From positions 1-17,780 of the forward strand of contig JBBDWJ010000241.1 in assembly GCA_040902925.1 (NCBI GenBank): a stretch of DNA of 17,780 nucleotides. The letters are read 5' to 3'. The notes under the pieces were generated by a model that saw only the letters and a list, made by a program, of their open reading frames with translations, did not search any database and had not been told where the DNA came from. Shown one piece after another: positions 6,435 through 13,560 of this stretch (positions are counted from its first letter, which is position 1; each line of letters opens with the position of its first letter). The stretch comes from JBBDWJ01 sp040902925. GTDB lineage: Bacteria; Acidobacteriota; Terriglobia; Bryobacterales; UBA6623. Position numbers and translations under genes: made by a program.

Positions 6435-7502
6435 CTACTTTGCTCTCATCGCCCGCAGTGACACAGTGAGCAGGGTCACTACGGTGAGGGGCAGCACAAA
6501 CCAGAGCATTGCGGCGGCGTAAGCCTCCAAGACTTCGCTTCGCGAGCCGTGGAGGATCAGATAGACGGTATAGGCGGCGTAATACCCCAGGAAAAGAAAT
6601 CCTTCCCAACGGTCGATTCGGTATCCCGTAAAGAAGATAGGCAGGCAGGCGAGCGCTACCGCGACCATGATCGGGATATCGAGAGCCAGCGCCGAAGCGG
6701 CAACGGGTACGCCGCCCGAAGGCAGAGCTCCACTGGCGCCCAGCACGACGAAGAGGTTGAAAATGTTGCTGCCAACGATGTTGCCGACGGCGATACTCCG
6801 CTGGCCGCGAAGGCTGGCGAGCACCGACGTTGCGAGTTCGGGGAGTGACGTCCCGCCGGCCACCAGCGTCAGGCCGATGACCAGTTCGCTGATGCCCATG
6901 GCACGGGCGAACGTGGTTGCCCCCTCGACGAGCCATCTTGAGCCCAGCACCAGAAGGACAAGACCGAGCACAATGAACCCGATATTTCGGGCAAGCGAGT
7001 CTCCCGGCTCCTGAGCCCCGAACTCCCTATTGTTTTCGCTTACGAAATCTTCGGAGCGCGCTTCCCAAATCAGCCAGGCGGTGTAGGCGACGCCTCCAAG
7101 TAGAAGCAGCACTCCTTCCAGCCGGCTGATCACGAGGTCCCACGCCATTGCGTAGGTGAGCAGAGAGGCGCCGATCATCACCCAAACGTCAAAGCGCACG
7201 AGTTTCTGCGCCACGACGAGCGGTGTGACAACGGCGGAGAGGCCGAGAATCAGAAGAACGTTGAAGATGTTGCTGCCGACCACGTTGCCCAAAGCAACGT
7301 CAGTCTGGCCGCTGAAGGTGGCGCCGACGCTGACGGCCAGCTCCGGAGCGCTGGTGCCGTAAGCGACGACGGTGAGTCCAACAACGAGGGGCGAGATTTT
7401 GAGAGCGGCGGCAAGGCTGGCCGCTCCCCGTACGAGCAGTTCAGCGCCCGCGACGAGGAGAATAAGTCCGGCGATCAGAAAGGCAACCGAAAGCGTGTCC
7501 AC
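6435..7502 (-). CDS. Calcium/sodium antiporter of the CaCA family (YrbG type)
   Basis: 355 residues with about ten hydrophobic segments and two homologous halves, each a Na_Ca_ex domain. The alpha repeats are visible: AYGTSAPELAVSVGA with GNVVGSNIFNVLLILG (about 48-87), and AGGTSLPELATSVLA with GNIVGSNIFNLFVVLG (about 213-255). The conserved acidic residues of both ion-binding motifs (in APEL and LPEL) are kept. Members of this inner-membrane family exchange Ca2+ or another cation for Na+ or H+; the exact substrate cannot be read from sequence. The start is GTG at 7502, with no strong ribosome binding site. It lies 78 bases after the aldolase gene, same strand, with no evident functional link to either neighbour. 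Confidence 0.92.
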   Translation of the reverse strand: MDTLSVAFLIAGLILLVAGAELLVRGAASLAAALKISPLVVGLTVVAYGTSAPELAVSVGATFSGQTDVALGNVVGSNIFNVLLILGLSAVVTPLVVAQKLVRFDVWVMIGASLLTYAMAWDLVISRLEGVLLLLGGVAYTAWLIWEARSEDFVSENNREFGAQEPGDSLARNIGFIVLGLVLLVLGSRWLVEGATTFARAMGISELVIGLTLVAGGTSLPELATSVLASLRGQRSIAVGNIVGSNIFNLFVVLGASGALPSGGVPVAASALALDIPIMVAVALACLPIFFTGYRIDRWEGFLFLGYYAAYTVYLILHGSRSEVLEAYAAAMLWFVLPLTVVTLLTVSLRAMRAK

Positions 7503-7580
7503 AGAGGAATTTGCGTTCCAGAAACCAAGTCGCTCGGCTGATTCTCTCGCTTCGCGGACGCCGATAGTCCGGGAATGCTT

Positions 7581-8603
7581 CTAGGCGGCCAATTCGTCGG
7601 CGCTCTTCGCCCCGTAGAACGCGTACCAGGGTCTGGCCACATCCAGGCAGGCGTTGACCGCCTGAATGTTCTTGACTCCTTCGTCGTTGAGCCAATCCTC
7701 GAGCGCGGCGGGGCCCTTCTTGCCGTAGACCGGAATGCCTTCTTTCCAGGTAGCGCGGCCGCAAAGCACGCCCGAGAAACTCACGCCCGCTTCGCCCGCC
7801 CAGCGCAGCGACTCGGTGAACTGCTGATTGCTGACGCCGGCGCTGAGGTAGATGAATGGCCGCGTGGCGACTTCGGCGGCCTTGCGGTACTGCTCGAGCG
7901 CCTCATCTTTGCTGTAGGCCTTCTGCCCGCCGTAAACACTGGAGCCTTCGGCGAACGTCAGGTTCACGGGAATCTCGACTTTCAGCACGTCGACGCCGTA
8001 CTGCTCCTTGGAGAATTCTTTCATGCTGCCGGAAACGATTTGCGGCTTTTTCTTGGCGTATTCGAGACCCTTCTCGTCGCCGCCCGCCGGATCATAGCCG
8101 ACGAACTCCAAAAAGAAAGGCAGGTCGTTGGCGCGGCACTCATCGCCGATACGTTCGATGAAGGCGTGCTTTTCCTCGTTGACCGCGGCGTCTTCGAACG
8201 GCGTGTAATAGATCAGCACCTTCACCGCGTTGGCGCCCATGTTCTTGATGCGGCGGCCGGAAACGTCGGGGAGCAGATCGGCGCGGCGGCCGGGCTGGGT
8301 GTTGTCGTAGCCGCTTTTTTCATAAGCCAGCAGCAGGCCGGCGTTCTTGGAGCGGGCCGCGGCGGCTTCCAGCCCCCATTCCGGGTCGAGCAGGATGGCG
8401 CTGGCGTGGGGGGTAAGCACTTTCGAGACGGCGACCTTGAACTCCTTCATCATCTCGTCGGTGACAGCATCCTGGCCGATGCCCTTGCTCGCGGCGATGG
8501 ATTTGAGCAGCGAGCCGCGCTGGTCCATGGCGGCGGCGGCGATGACGCCGCGGTCGTTGGAGAGCGCTTGCATGTTTTGGATCTTCGCGGGGGAGAGTTT
8601 CAT
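7581..8603 (-). CDS. Class I aldolase of the tagatose-1,6-bisphosphate aldolase (LacD) family
   Basis: 340 residues; LacD enzymes are about 325. Key stretches: AMDQRGSL (25-32), NAVKVLIYY (125-133, Lys128), FLEFVGYDP (Glu166), VDVLKVEIPVNL (205-215), where Lys208 aligns with the Schiff-base lysine, LSAGVSNQQF (253-262) and CGRATWKEG (281-289). LacD cleaves tagatose-1,6-bisphosphate, and often other hexose bisphosphates, to DHAP and glyceraldehyde-3-phosphate. No lac, tagatose or kinase genes are nearby, so a general role in sugar phosphate metabolism, perhaps as fructose-bisphosphate aldolase, is as likely as tagatose breakdown. ATG start at 8603. A TATATT at 8644-8639 on the minus strand, about 35 bases upstream, could be its -10, but no -35 is visible. 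Confidence 0.9.
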   Translation of the reverse strand: MKLSPAKIQNMQALSNDRGVIAAAAMDQRGSLLKSIAASKGIGQDAVTDEMMKEFKVAVSKVLTPHASAILLDPEWGLEAAAARSKNAGLLLAYEKSGYDNTQPGRRADLLPDVSGRRIKNMGANAVKVLIYYTPFEDAAVNEEKHAFIERIGDECRANDLPFFLEFVGYDPAGGDEKGLEYAKKKPQIVSGSMKEFSKEQYGVDVLKVEIPVNLTFAEGSSVYGGQKAYSKDEALEQYRKAAEVATRPFIYLSAGVSNQQFTESLRWAGEAGVSFSGVLCGRATWKEGIPVYGKKGPAALEDWLNDEGVKNIQAVNACLDVARPWYAFYGAKSADELAA

Positions 8604-8848
8604 TTCGATTCCGGAACCTCGATTTCAAGCTTTTAGAAAATATACTTTGGGAGTCGCTGGCCGCGGCGCCGGACAGGCCTGCTTTTGGACTTATCGGCAG
8701 GAAGCTCAGCACCGGCGAGAGTCGGCCCGTCGCGGGGTCCGCCGAGTGCGCCCAAGACTTTGATCCTAGCAACTCCGGCGCGTTTCTTCATCTCTCGCGA
8801 CTAGGCTCGCAAAAGCAGCGTGATCTTCGTCGGCGTAATTCCAAAACG

Positions 8849-9841
8849 CTATACAGCTTGTTTGTTTTGCTCCGCTTGTTGATTCAGCTCCACATTCAGC
8901 TCCACAAGCGCCAGCAGTCGAAAAAACCGTTTCGCCCGCGTTGCGTCGCTCAGAATTTGCAGCCGCAGGCTTGCGGGGGAGTCGAATCGTTTCTCGTCCC
9001 GCAGCCGCCAGTGAAAGGCCAGCTCGATGCGGCGCGGCGTTTCTCCTTCCAGCGGAGACAGCAGGAAAGTCTCGACGGTCTGCTCGTTGCCGTTGAACGT
9101 CGGCCGGCTGCCGATGTTGGTGACCGACTCCCAGCGGCGGCCGGTTGACGGCTCGCGAGTCGAGGTCACATAGACCCCGGTGGCGGGCCAGATTTCGGCC
9201 TCCGGCTGTAGGTTGAGCGTGGGAACGGTCTGCCGTGACCCCACGCCGTGGCCGTGAACAATCGGGCCTTCGAGCGCGAAAGGGCGGCAGAGCAGTTTTC
9301 GAACTTGAGCGACACGGCCTTCGCGCAGCAGGCTTCGGACGCGCGTGCTGCTGACGGGTTCGCCTCCGATAAGCACTGGGTCGACGCTCAGGGCGTCATA
9401 GGCGTGCTGCCTTCCAAGGTCCCGCAAGACACCGATGTTTCCCGCGCCGCGATGACCAAAACGAAAGTTCTCGCCGACAACCACCCAGCGCGCGTGCAGT
9501 TTGCCGACCAGCACCTGCTCGATGAACTGCTCGGCGCTCAAGCAGGCCACTTCCTTCGTAAACTTCAGAACCACCGTGCGGTCAAAGCCGCATTGCTCGA
9601 ACAACGCGCGCCGCTGGTCGATCGAGGTGAGCAGTTTTGGAAGGCGCGCGGGAGCCACAACCGTCATCGGATGCGGATCAAAAGTCAGCACGACGGCTTG
9701 CAGACCGTGCTCGGCCGCCAGTGCGCGCGTTTCTTCGAGAATCTTGCGATGCCCCAAATGAACGCCATCGAAGTTGCCGATGGCGAGCGCGCAGGGCGGA
9801 AGCACAGGAAGAGACTCGAGCTCCGCGGCAGTCGAAATCAA
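8849..9841 (-). CDS. ribF: Bifunctional riboflavin kinase/FAD synthetase
   Basis: 330 residues, normal. The N-terminal FAD synthetase domain has the nucleotidyltransferase motif GNFDGVHLGH (22-31), FDPHP (54-58), GENFRFGHRGAGN (123-135) and SSTRVR (164-169). The C-terminal flavokinase domain has HG (196-197), PTLN (207-210), GVYV (222-225), TNIGSRPTF (241-249) and the VETFLL glutamate (257). It phosphorylates riboflavin to FMN and adenylylates FMN to FAD in the cytoplasm. The glycine-rich stretch before PTLN reads GSRQTVPTLN, where most enzymes have GRxLGFPTAN. The start is TTG at 9841, overlapping the MBL gene stop by four bases (TTGA), which suggests translational coupling. The last 20 residues are Asn/Gln-rich. 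Confidence 0.94.
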   Translation of the reverse strand: MISTAAELESLPVLPPCALAIGNFDGVHLGHRKILEETRALAAEHGLQAVVLTFDPHPMTVVAPARLPKLLTSIDQRRALFEQCGFDRTVVLKFTKEVACLSAEQFIEQVLVGKLHARWVVVGENFRFGHRGAGNIGVLRDLGRQHAYDALSVDPVLIGGEPVSSTRVRSLLREGRVAQVRKLLCRPFALEGPIVHGHGVGSRQTVPTLNLQPEAEIWPATGVYVTSTREPSTGRRWESVTNIGSRPTFNGNEQTVETFLLSPLEGETPRRIELAFHWRLRDEKRFDSPASLRLQILSDATRAKRFFRLLALVELNVELNQQAEQNKQAV

Positions 9842-10710
9842 TGCGACCCCCGGGCGGCTTCCACCTGCAGTCCGTCATGGGCGAGCCGCACATGGCCGGG
9901 CAGGCTGGCGTTGGTTTCCTCGTGCGGCAAATGGCAGCTTATATGAGTAAAAAAAGCCTGCCGCGGCTTCAATTCCTCGACGACGGCCAGCGCCTGCTCG
10001 ACGGTGAAATGCATCGGGTGCGGCACGTGGCGCAGAGCATCCAGAAACAGCACGTCAAGGTCCCGCAGCATTTCGATCGATGACGGCGGAATCTCGCTGT
10101 GATCGGTCAGATAGGCCGCGCGGCCAAACTGAAACCCCAGAACGTCGAGCGGCCCATGCTTGATCGGAACGGGCCGGAACGAGAGGCCGAACAGATCCAG
10201 CGGTTCGCCATGGATGACATGCCCGGCGACGCGCGGGCTACCTCCGGGGTGTCTGGCTTCCCCGCGGAAGGCGTACGGAAAGACGCGGTCGAGGTGGCCA
10301 AGAGTCTCGGCCGACGCATAGACCGGTATCCGTTCCTCGCGGCCGTAGTTGAAGGGCCGCACGTCGTCGAGACCCATGATGTGATCGGCGTGTGCGTGCG
10401 TGAACAAGATAGCGTCGAGGCTACGAAAGCCGGCCTGAAGCGCCTGCTGCCGCAAATCGGGAGTGGTGTCGATGAGTACGTTGCGAGCACGCGAGCCGTC
10501 CCAATAGCTCACCAGCACCGAAGGCCGCTGCCGTTTGTCGTGCGGGTCGTCGGAGCGGCACACCGGGCAGTCGCAGCCAATCACGGGAACCCCGACACTG
10601 GTGCCTGAGCCCAGCACGGTGATCGTGATTCCATCGCGGTCCGGCATGGCGTTGAAAGGTGTCGCGGACGGGGCGCGCGCCGACGAACAGCCGCCCCGCG
10701 GATTACTCAC
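9838..10710 (-). CDS. MBL-fold metal-dependent hydrolase, PhnP-like
   Basis: 290 residues from GTG at 10710. That codon overlaps the upstream DUF1844 stop by four bases (GTGA). A second start, ATG at 10647, would give 269 residues beginning MPDRDGITITVLGSGTSVG; this is closer to the usual N-terminus because the first 21 residues look like linker. The zinc motif is THAHADHIMGLDD (104-116). Upstream, IGCDCPVC carries C-x-C-xx-C (46, 48, 51), which in PhnP binds an extra structural zinc. LTDHSE and a late His-rich HISCHLPHEETN complete the site. Relatives include phosphoribosyl cyclic phosphodiesterase (PhnP) and other cyclic phosphodiesterases. No phn genes are present, so the substrate is unknown. 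It lies between the DUF1844 gene and ribF. Confidence 0.88.
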   Translation of the reverse strand: MSNPRGGCSSARAPSATPFNAMPDRDGITITVLGSGTSVGVPVIGCDCPVCRSDDPHDKRQRPSVLVSYWDGSRARNVLIDTTPDLRQQALQAGFRSLDAILFTHAHADHIMGLDDVRPFNYGREERIPVYASAETLGHLDRVFPYAFRGEARHPGGSPRVAGHVIHGEPLDLFGLSFRPVPIKHGPLDVLGFQFGRAAYLTDHSEIPPSSIEMLRDLDVLFLDALRHVPHPMHFTVEQALAVVEELKPRQAFFTHISCHLPHEETNASLPGHVRLAHDGLQVEAARGSH

Positions 10711-11219
10711 GCCTTCGCCCGCTGGTTGATCGTCTCCAGCGCTTGCACATAGCGGTAGCGCAGCTCGGTGAGGGTATTTTCGAGCAGCCTTTGCTCGTCG
10801 AGCGTCAGATTGCCCTTGGTCTTCTGCTGCAGGATCGCCAGCAGGTCGATGGTATGGCGCGCAATGTCGAGATTCGGCACGTGGCCTTCTTGCGGCTCTC
10901 CCAGGCCAAGCTCCATCTGCGCTTGCATGGCCAGCGACAGCACGAGCAGCTCGATGCTCGCCGGCGGCACCCCTCTGCCTCTGGCTTGCGCCCGAGGAGG
11001 CTCAGGGGCGGTCTGAGGGTGGGGCGAAGACGCCGCGCTGCCGGGCGGGGTGGCGGGGCTGCCGGCCAGAGGAGTTCCGGTCTCGGGCGCTTTCGCGGCC
11101 GCCGGCTCGGGGTCGACCTCCGCGGGGTCGCGTGCCTGGCCTTCGGCAGTGAAACGCCGGCGGTCGCTCACTTTAACCTTCGGTTCCTCGGGTGGTCGGG
11201 TCTCTTCAGCGTCACTCAT
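10707..11219 (-). CDS. DUF1844 domain protein
   Basis: 170 residues. The first 85 are a polar, Pro/Ala/Glu-rich and probably disordered region. The rest is a recognisable DUF1844 domain: ASIELLVLSLAMQAQMELG (about 87-105), then PNLDIARHTIDLLAILQQKTKGNLTLDEQRLLENTLTELRYRYV, predicted to be helical. The function of DUF1844 is not known; the family is common in Acidobacteriota, deltaproteobacterial groups and Planctomycetes. There is no signal peptide. It is the first gene of the overlapping DUF1844-MBL-ribF cluster. The ATG at 11219 has no clear ribosome binding site, and a TAAAAT lies only about 12 bases upstream, so the mRNA may be nearly leaderless. Confidence 0.87.
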   Translation of the reverse strand: MSDAEETRPPEEPKVKVSDRRRFTAEGQARDPAEVDPEPAAAKAPETGTPLAGSPATPPGSAASSPHPQTAPEPPRAQARGRGVPPASIELLVLSLAMQAQMELGLGEPQEGHVPNLDIARHTIDLLAILQQKTKGNLTLDEQRLLENTLTELRYRYVQALETINQRAKA

Positions 11220-11246
11220 CTAAGGAGTATTTTATCCAAACGAATT

Positions 11247-11286
11247 TCAGAACCGCAGCCCGCGGCCCCAGCACCCGCGGTTCTGA
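11247..11286. repeat. Perfect 10-bp inverted repeat upstream of the DUF1844 gene
   Basis: TCAGAACCGC (11247-11256) and GCGGTTCTGA (11277-11286) are exact reverse complements around a 20-base loop that itself contains CCGCGG twice. It lies between the cupin stop and the DUF1844 start, about 28 bases before the latter. No U-run follows on either strand. It could be a 3' end structure for the cupin transcript or a regulator site for the DUF1844-ribF cluster. Confidence 0.5.
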
Positions 11287-11442
11287 GGAGACGGTGAGCC
11301 GGTACGCCTGCCCAGGACCAGCACGAGTAGCGGTCCCACGGGCGCTCTTCCCGGGCCAAAACGCCAAACGCCAGATCCCACCCTTGCATTCGTCGGGCCG
11401 CCGGACTCACGAGCAACCAAAACCTATTTGTGCTTTGGAAAA

Positions 11443-11805
11443 CTACTTCTGCTGGTAGTGAATATCAAACGGCTTGTTGGTGATGAACAAAACTGTCACG
11501 TCCTGCTCGGCCGTGGCGCCGTGCTCCATGCGGCCGCCTTCGGGGAACCAGACGAAATGGCCCGGCCCATAACGGCCTTCGTGTGTTTGCAGAATTCCTT
11601 CGAGCACATACATACCGTGGGCGCAGTGGTGAGTGTGTAGCGGATTCACGAACCCTTTCGGGTAACGCACGATCCGCACTTCCATGCCGGTGTCCGGATC
11701 GATATAGAGCTCTTTGCGGTGCAGCGTCACGCCGGTCTGCTCATTGAACCTTTCCTCCCAAGCCTTCGAGGCCGCATCGATCGCGATCAAGCTGTCTTTG
11801 TTCAT
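11443..11805 (-). CDS. Small single-domain cupin protein
   Basis: 120 residues from ATG at 11805, chosen because GGAAAG lies about nine bases upstream and because the in-frame extension to 11865 lacks family character. One cupin barrel is visible. Motif 1 is NPLHTHHCAHGMYVLEG, with metal ligands His57, His59 or His60 and Glu69; motif 2 is GHFVWFPEGGRMEHGATAE, with His95. This resembles ChrR-like or general cupin_2 proteins, which bind Zn, Mn or Fe and may be enzymes or sensors. There is no signal peptide. The gene stands alone, with 223 bases to the DUF1844 gene downstream and a divergent methyltransferase upstream. Its reaction cannot be told. Confidence 0.82.
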   Translation of the reverse strand: MNKDSLIAIDAASKAWEERFNEQTGVTLHRKELYIDPDTGMEVRIVRYPKGFVNPLHTHHCAHGMYVLEGILQTHEGRYGPGHFVWFPEGGRMEHGATAEQDVTVLFITNKPFDIHYQQK

Positions 11806-11998
11806 GTTGTTCTTTCCGGTTTGATTCACGGCCCCAAAACGCTCCCCAAGGGCCCCCGTTCGCACAGGACGAATTACTATGAATACCCCACAAAGGCGCT
11901 GCCCACAGGTCCCGCGCCTTTGACCGGGAGGCTATGATAACAACTTGGACGCTAGAACCGGCCGCGCCTTGAGAGCCGCGGCATAGGGGAGGTTCCCG

Positions 11999-12685
11999 GT
12001 GCGTTGCGTTTGTCTGCCTCAAATGATCCTGCCGCTGATTCTGGCGGCCGGAACCGCATGGACGCAAGTTGCCGAACAGGCGAACCGCGGTTATGAAACC
12101 AGCCAGGACCGCAGCCGCGTCGCGCAAAACCTCGACAATCCCGACCGCGAGGAAAACCAAAAACCGCGCGAGTTGCTTGCCGCCATCGGCGTCAAGCCAG
12201 GCGATGTCGTCGCCGACATCGGCACCGGTGTCGGCTTCATGCTGCCCTATCTCGCAGCGGCCGTGGGTCCGCAAGGCCGCGTGTATGCGGAAGACATTTT
12301 CCCTGACTTCCTGGAAAAGGCGCAGCACAAGATCGACGAGCACGGCTGGAAGAACGTCACAACCGTTCTCGGCAACGAGAAGGACGCGAAGCTCGAGGCG
12401 GGCGCGATCGACCTGGCGCTCATCCTCGACGTGTATCACCACTTCAACTATCCAGGCGAGGTGCTGGCGAGCCTGCGTAACTCTCTCAAGCCCGGCGGGC
12501 GTCTGGCGGTCGTCGATTTCTACCGCAGCCGCAAGCATCCGCGCATGACCAAAGAGCGCCTCGAGGAACACATCCGGCTCGACCGGGACGGCTTTGCCGC
12601 GGAAATCCGCGCCGCCGGGTTCGAGTTCGAAAGGCAGTTCGATCACCTGCCGCATCAATATGTGTTGATCTTCAAAAGAGACTGA
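11999..12685 (+). CDS. Class I SAM-dependent methyltransferase with predicted signal peptide
   Basis: 228 residues. The GTG start at 11999 is supported by GGGGAGG six bases upstream. The N-terminus MRCVCLPQMILPLILAAGTAWTQ looks like a Sec signal peptide (Arg2, hydrophobic core 9-19). A methyltransferase fold follows: motif I VVADIGTGVGF (70-80), the acidic Glu98 after the second strand, LALILDVYHHFNYPGEVL (138-155) and LKPGGRLAVVDF (163-174). The closest general type is Methyltransf_11/25 or UbiE-like. The substrate is unknown. Export is odd because SAM is cytoplasmic; such leader-bearing methyltransferases do occur in Acidobacteriota-like genomes. The gene is divergent from the cupin and converges on the SUMF1 gene with a 14-base gap. 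Confidence 0.86.
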   Translation: MRCVCLPQMILPLILAAGTAWTQVAEQANRGYETSQDRSRVAQNLDNPDREENQKPRELLAAIGVKPGDVVADIGTGVGFMLPYLAAAVGPQGRVYAEDIFPDFLEKAQHKIDEHGWKNVTTVLGNEKDAKLEAGAIDLALILDVYHHFNYPGEVLASLRNSLKPGGRLAVVDFYRSRKHPRMTKERLEEHIRLDRDGFAAEIRAAGFEFERQFDHLPHQYVLIFKRD

Positions 12686-12699
12686 CGCCTGCAACGGGG

Positions 12700-13407
12700 T
12701 CAATCGCACGCCACGCGAAATCCGTAATCCGAATATTCGAGTTCGGGGGGGATGCTGCTGCGCGCCGCGCAACGCGCAATCTTGATCTGATGCCGCCAGG
12801 CGCCGCCTCGCGAGGATCGCCGCGTTCCCGAGGCCGGCCCGGCCGGATTCTCTTGCGGCGAGCACACGTAGTAATCGGGGTCATACCAATCCGAACACCA
12901 TTCGTGGACGTTCTCGCACATGTCGAACAGCCCATAGCCGTTCGGCGCGGAGAGACCGACGGCCTCGGGCCCACGCAGCCAGCGTTCGGAATAGGCGGGG
13001 CGCGTCTCCGGCGGCTCATCTCCCCACGGATACAATTTGCCCACAACGCCGCCGCGCGCCGCCCACTCCCACTCCGCCTCTGTCGGTAGGCGAAACCGCC
13101 GGCCGGTTCTTGCGCTCAGCCATTCGCAATACGCGGCCGCATCCGGCCATGTGGGCCCGACAACCGGCAGGGTTGGCGCACAAAAATCCGCTGCGCTCCG
13201 GAAACGAGCAGGATTGCGGCCTGTCGAGAGCACAAACAAATCGTACTGCGCGTTGGTCACCTGAAAGAGGGCGAGGGAAAAAGGCGAGACACGAACGCGA
13301 TGCACCGGCCGCTCCTCAGCGCGGCCATCGGCTTGCCCCATGTCGTACTCGCCCGCGGGGATCGCGAGCAGTTCAGGAATCTCGGGTAGGGGGTTGCGGT
13401 CGGGCAT
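12700..13407 (-). CDS. SUMF1/FGE-fold domain protein without the formylglycine-enzyme cysteines
   Basis: 235 residues from ATG at 13407. The open frame continues to 13545, but that extension is encoded by the intergenic inverted repeat and is rejected. Signature stretches of the FGE-sulfatase (SUMF1) family: IPAGEYDMG (16-24), ERPVHRVRVSPF (32-43), VTNAQYDLFV (50-59), RLPTEAEWEWAARGG (106-120), YPWGDE (126-131), NGYGLFDMCENVHEWCSDWY (156-175), RGGAW (200-204) and GFRVACD (229-235). In true formylglycine-generating enzymes RGGSW is followed by WxC and a second Cys five residues on. Here the sequence is WRHQIKIARCAAR, so both catalytic cysteines are missing. It is probably a fold relative with another role. 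There is no sulfatase, kinase or signal peptide nearby. Confidence 0.87.
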   Translation of the reverse strand: MPDRNPLPEIPELLAIPAGEYDMGQADGRAEERPVHRVRVSPFSLALFQVTNAQYDLFVLSTGRNPARFRSAADFCAPTLPVVGPTWPDAAAYCEWLSARTGRRFRLPTEAEWEWAARGGVVGKLYPWGDEPPETRPAYSERWLRGPEAVGLSAPNGYGLFDMCENVHEWCSDWYDPDYYVCSPQENPAGPASGTRRSSRGGAWRHQIKIARCAARSSIPPELEYSDYGFRVACD

Positions 13408-13440
13408 TAAGCCTTGGGGAGCCACGGAACTGGGAATTGG

Positions 13441-13553
13441 AACCACGGATGACACAGAGGAACACGGATGAATTTCCGGTCTATCTGCCCTCCCGTTCGG
13501 TTTCCAAATCGTTATCGATCCTTGTCCGTGTGCATCCGTGTGCATCTGTGGTG
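13441..13553. repeat. Imperfect inverted repeat of the CACAGAGG/ACACGGATG type
   Basis: The left part (13441-13472) has CACGGATGA twice (13444-13452 and 13463-13471) around CACAGAGG. The right part (13522-13553) has CCGTGTGCAT twice in tandem (13526-13535 and 13536-13545), then CTGTGGTG. The right part is an imperfect reverse complement of the left, so the unit can fold into a long hairpin with a loop of about 50 bases. I recognise this from memory as an intergenic repeat seen in many environmental genomes, where it is often mis-annotated as short proteins containing motifs such as VHPCASVV. It sits 8 bases from the stop of the RraA-like gene. Confidence 0.65.
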
Positions 13554-13560
13554 AAAAAAA

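Noticed and set aside
8604..8848. Possible gene or small RNA in the ribF-aldolase gap
   Set aside because: No reading frame with family character, no clear promoter-terminator pair; the frame overlapping it is a shadow of the aldolase.
10711..11219. FMN riboswitch or other flavin control ahead of ribF
   Set aside because: The cluster leader at 11220-11442 shows none of the conserved RFN blocks; only a simple inverted repeat is present.
11741..12865. 374-codon minus-strand frame across the methyltransferase gene
   Set aside because: It is antisense to the SAM-binding motifs of the plus-strand gene and overlaps both the cupin and SUMF1 genes.
13408..13545. N-terminal extension of the SUMF1-fold protein
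   Set aside because: The extra 46 codons are the intergenic inverted repeat read in frame; the family starts near the IPAGEYDMG motif, close to the ATG at 13407.
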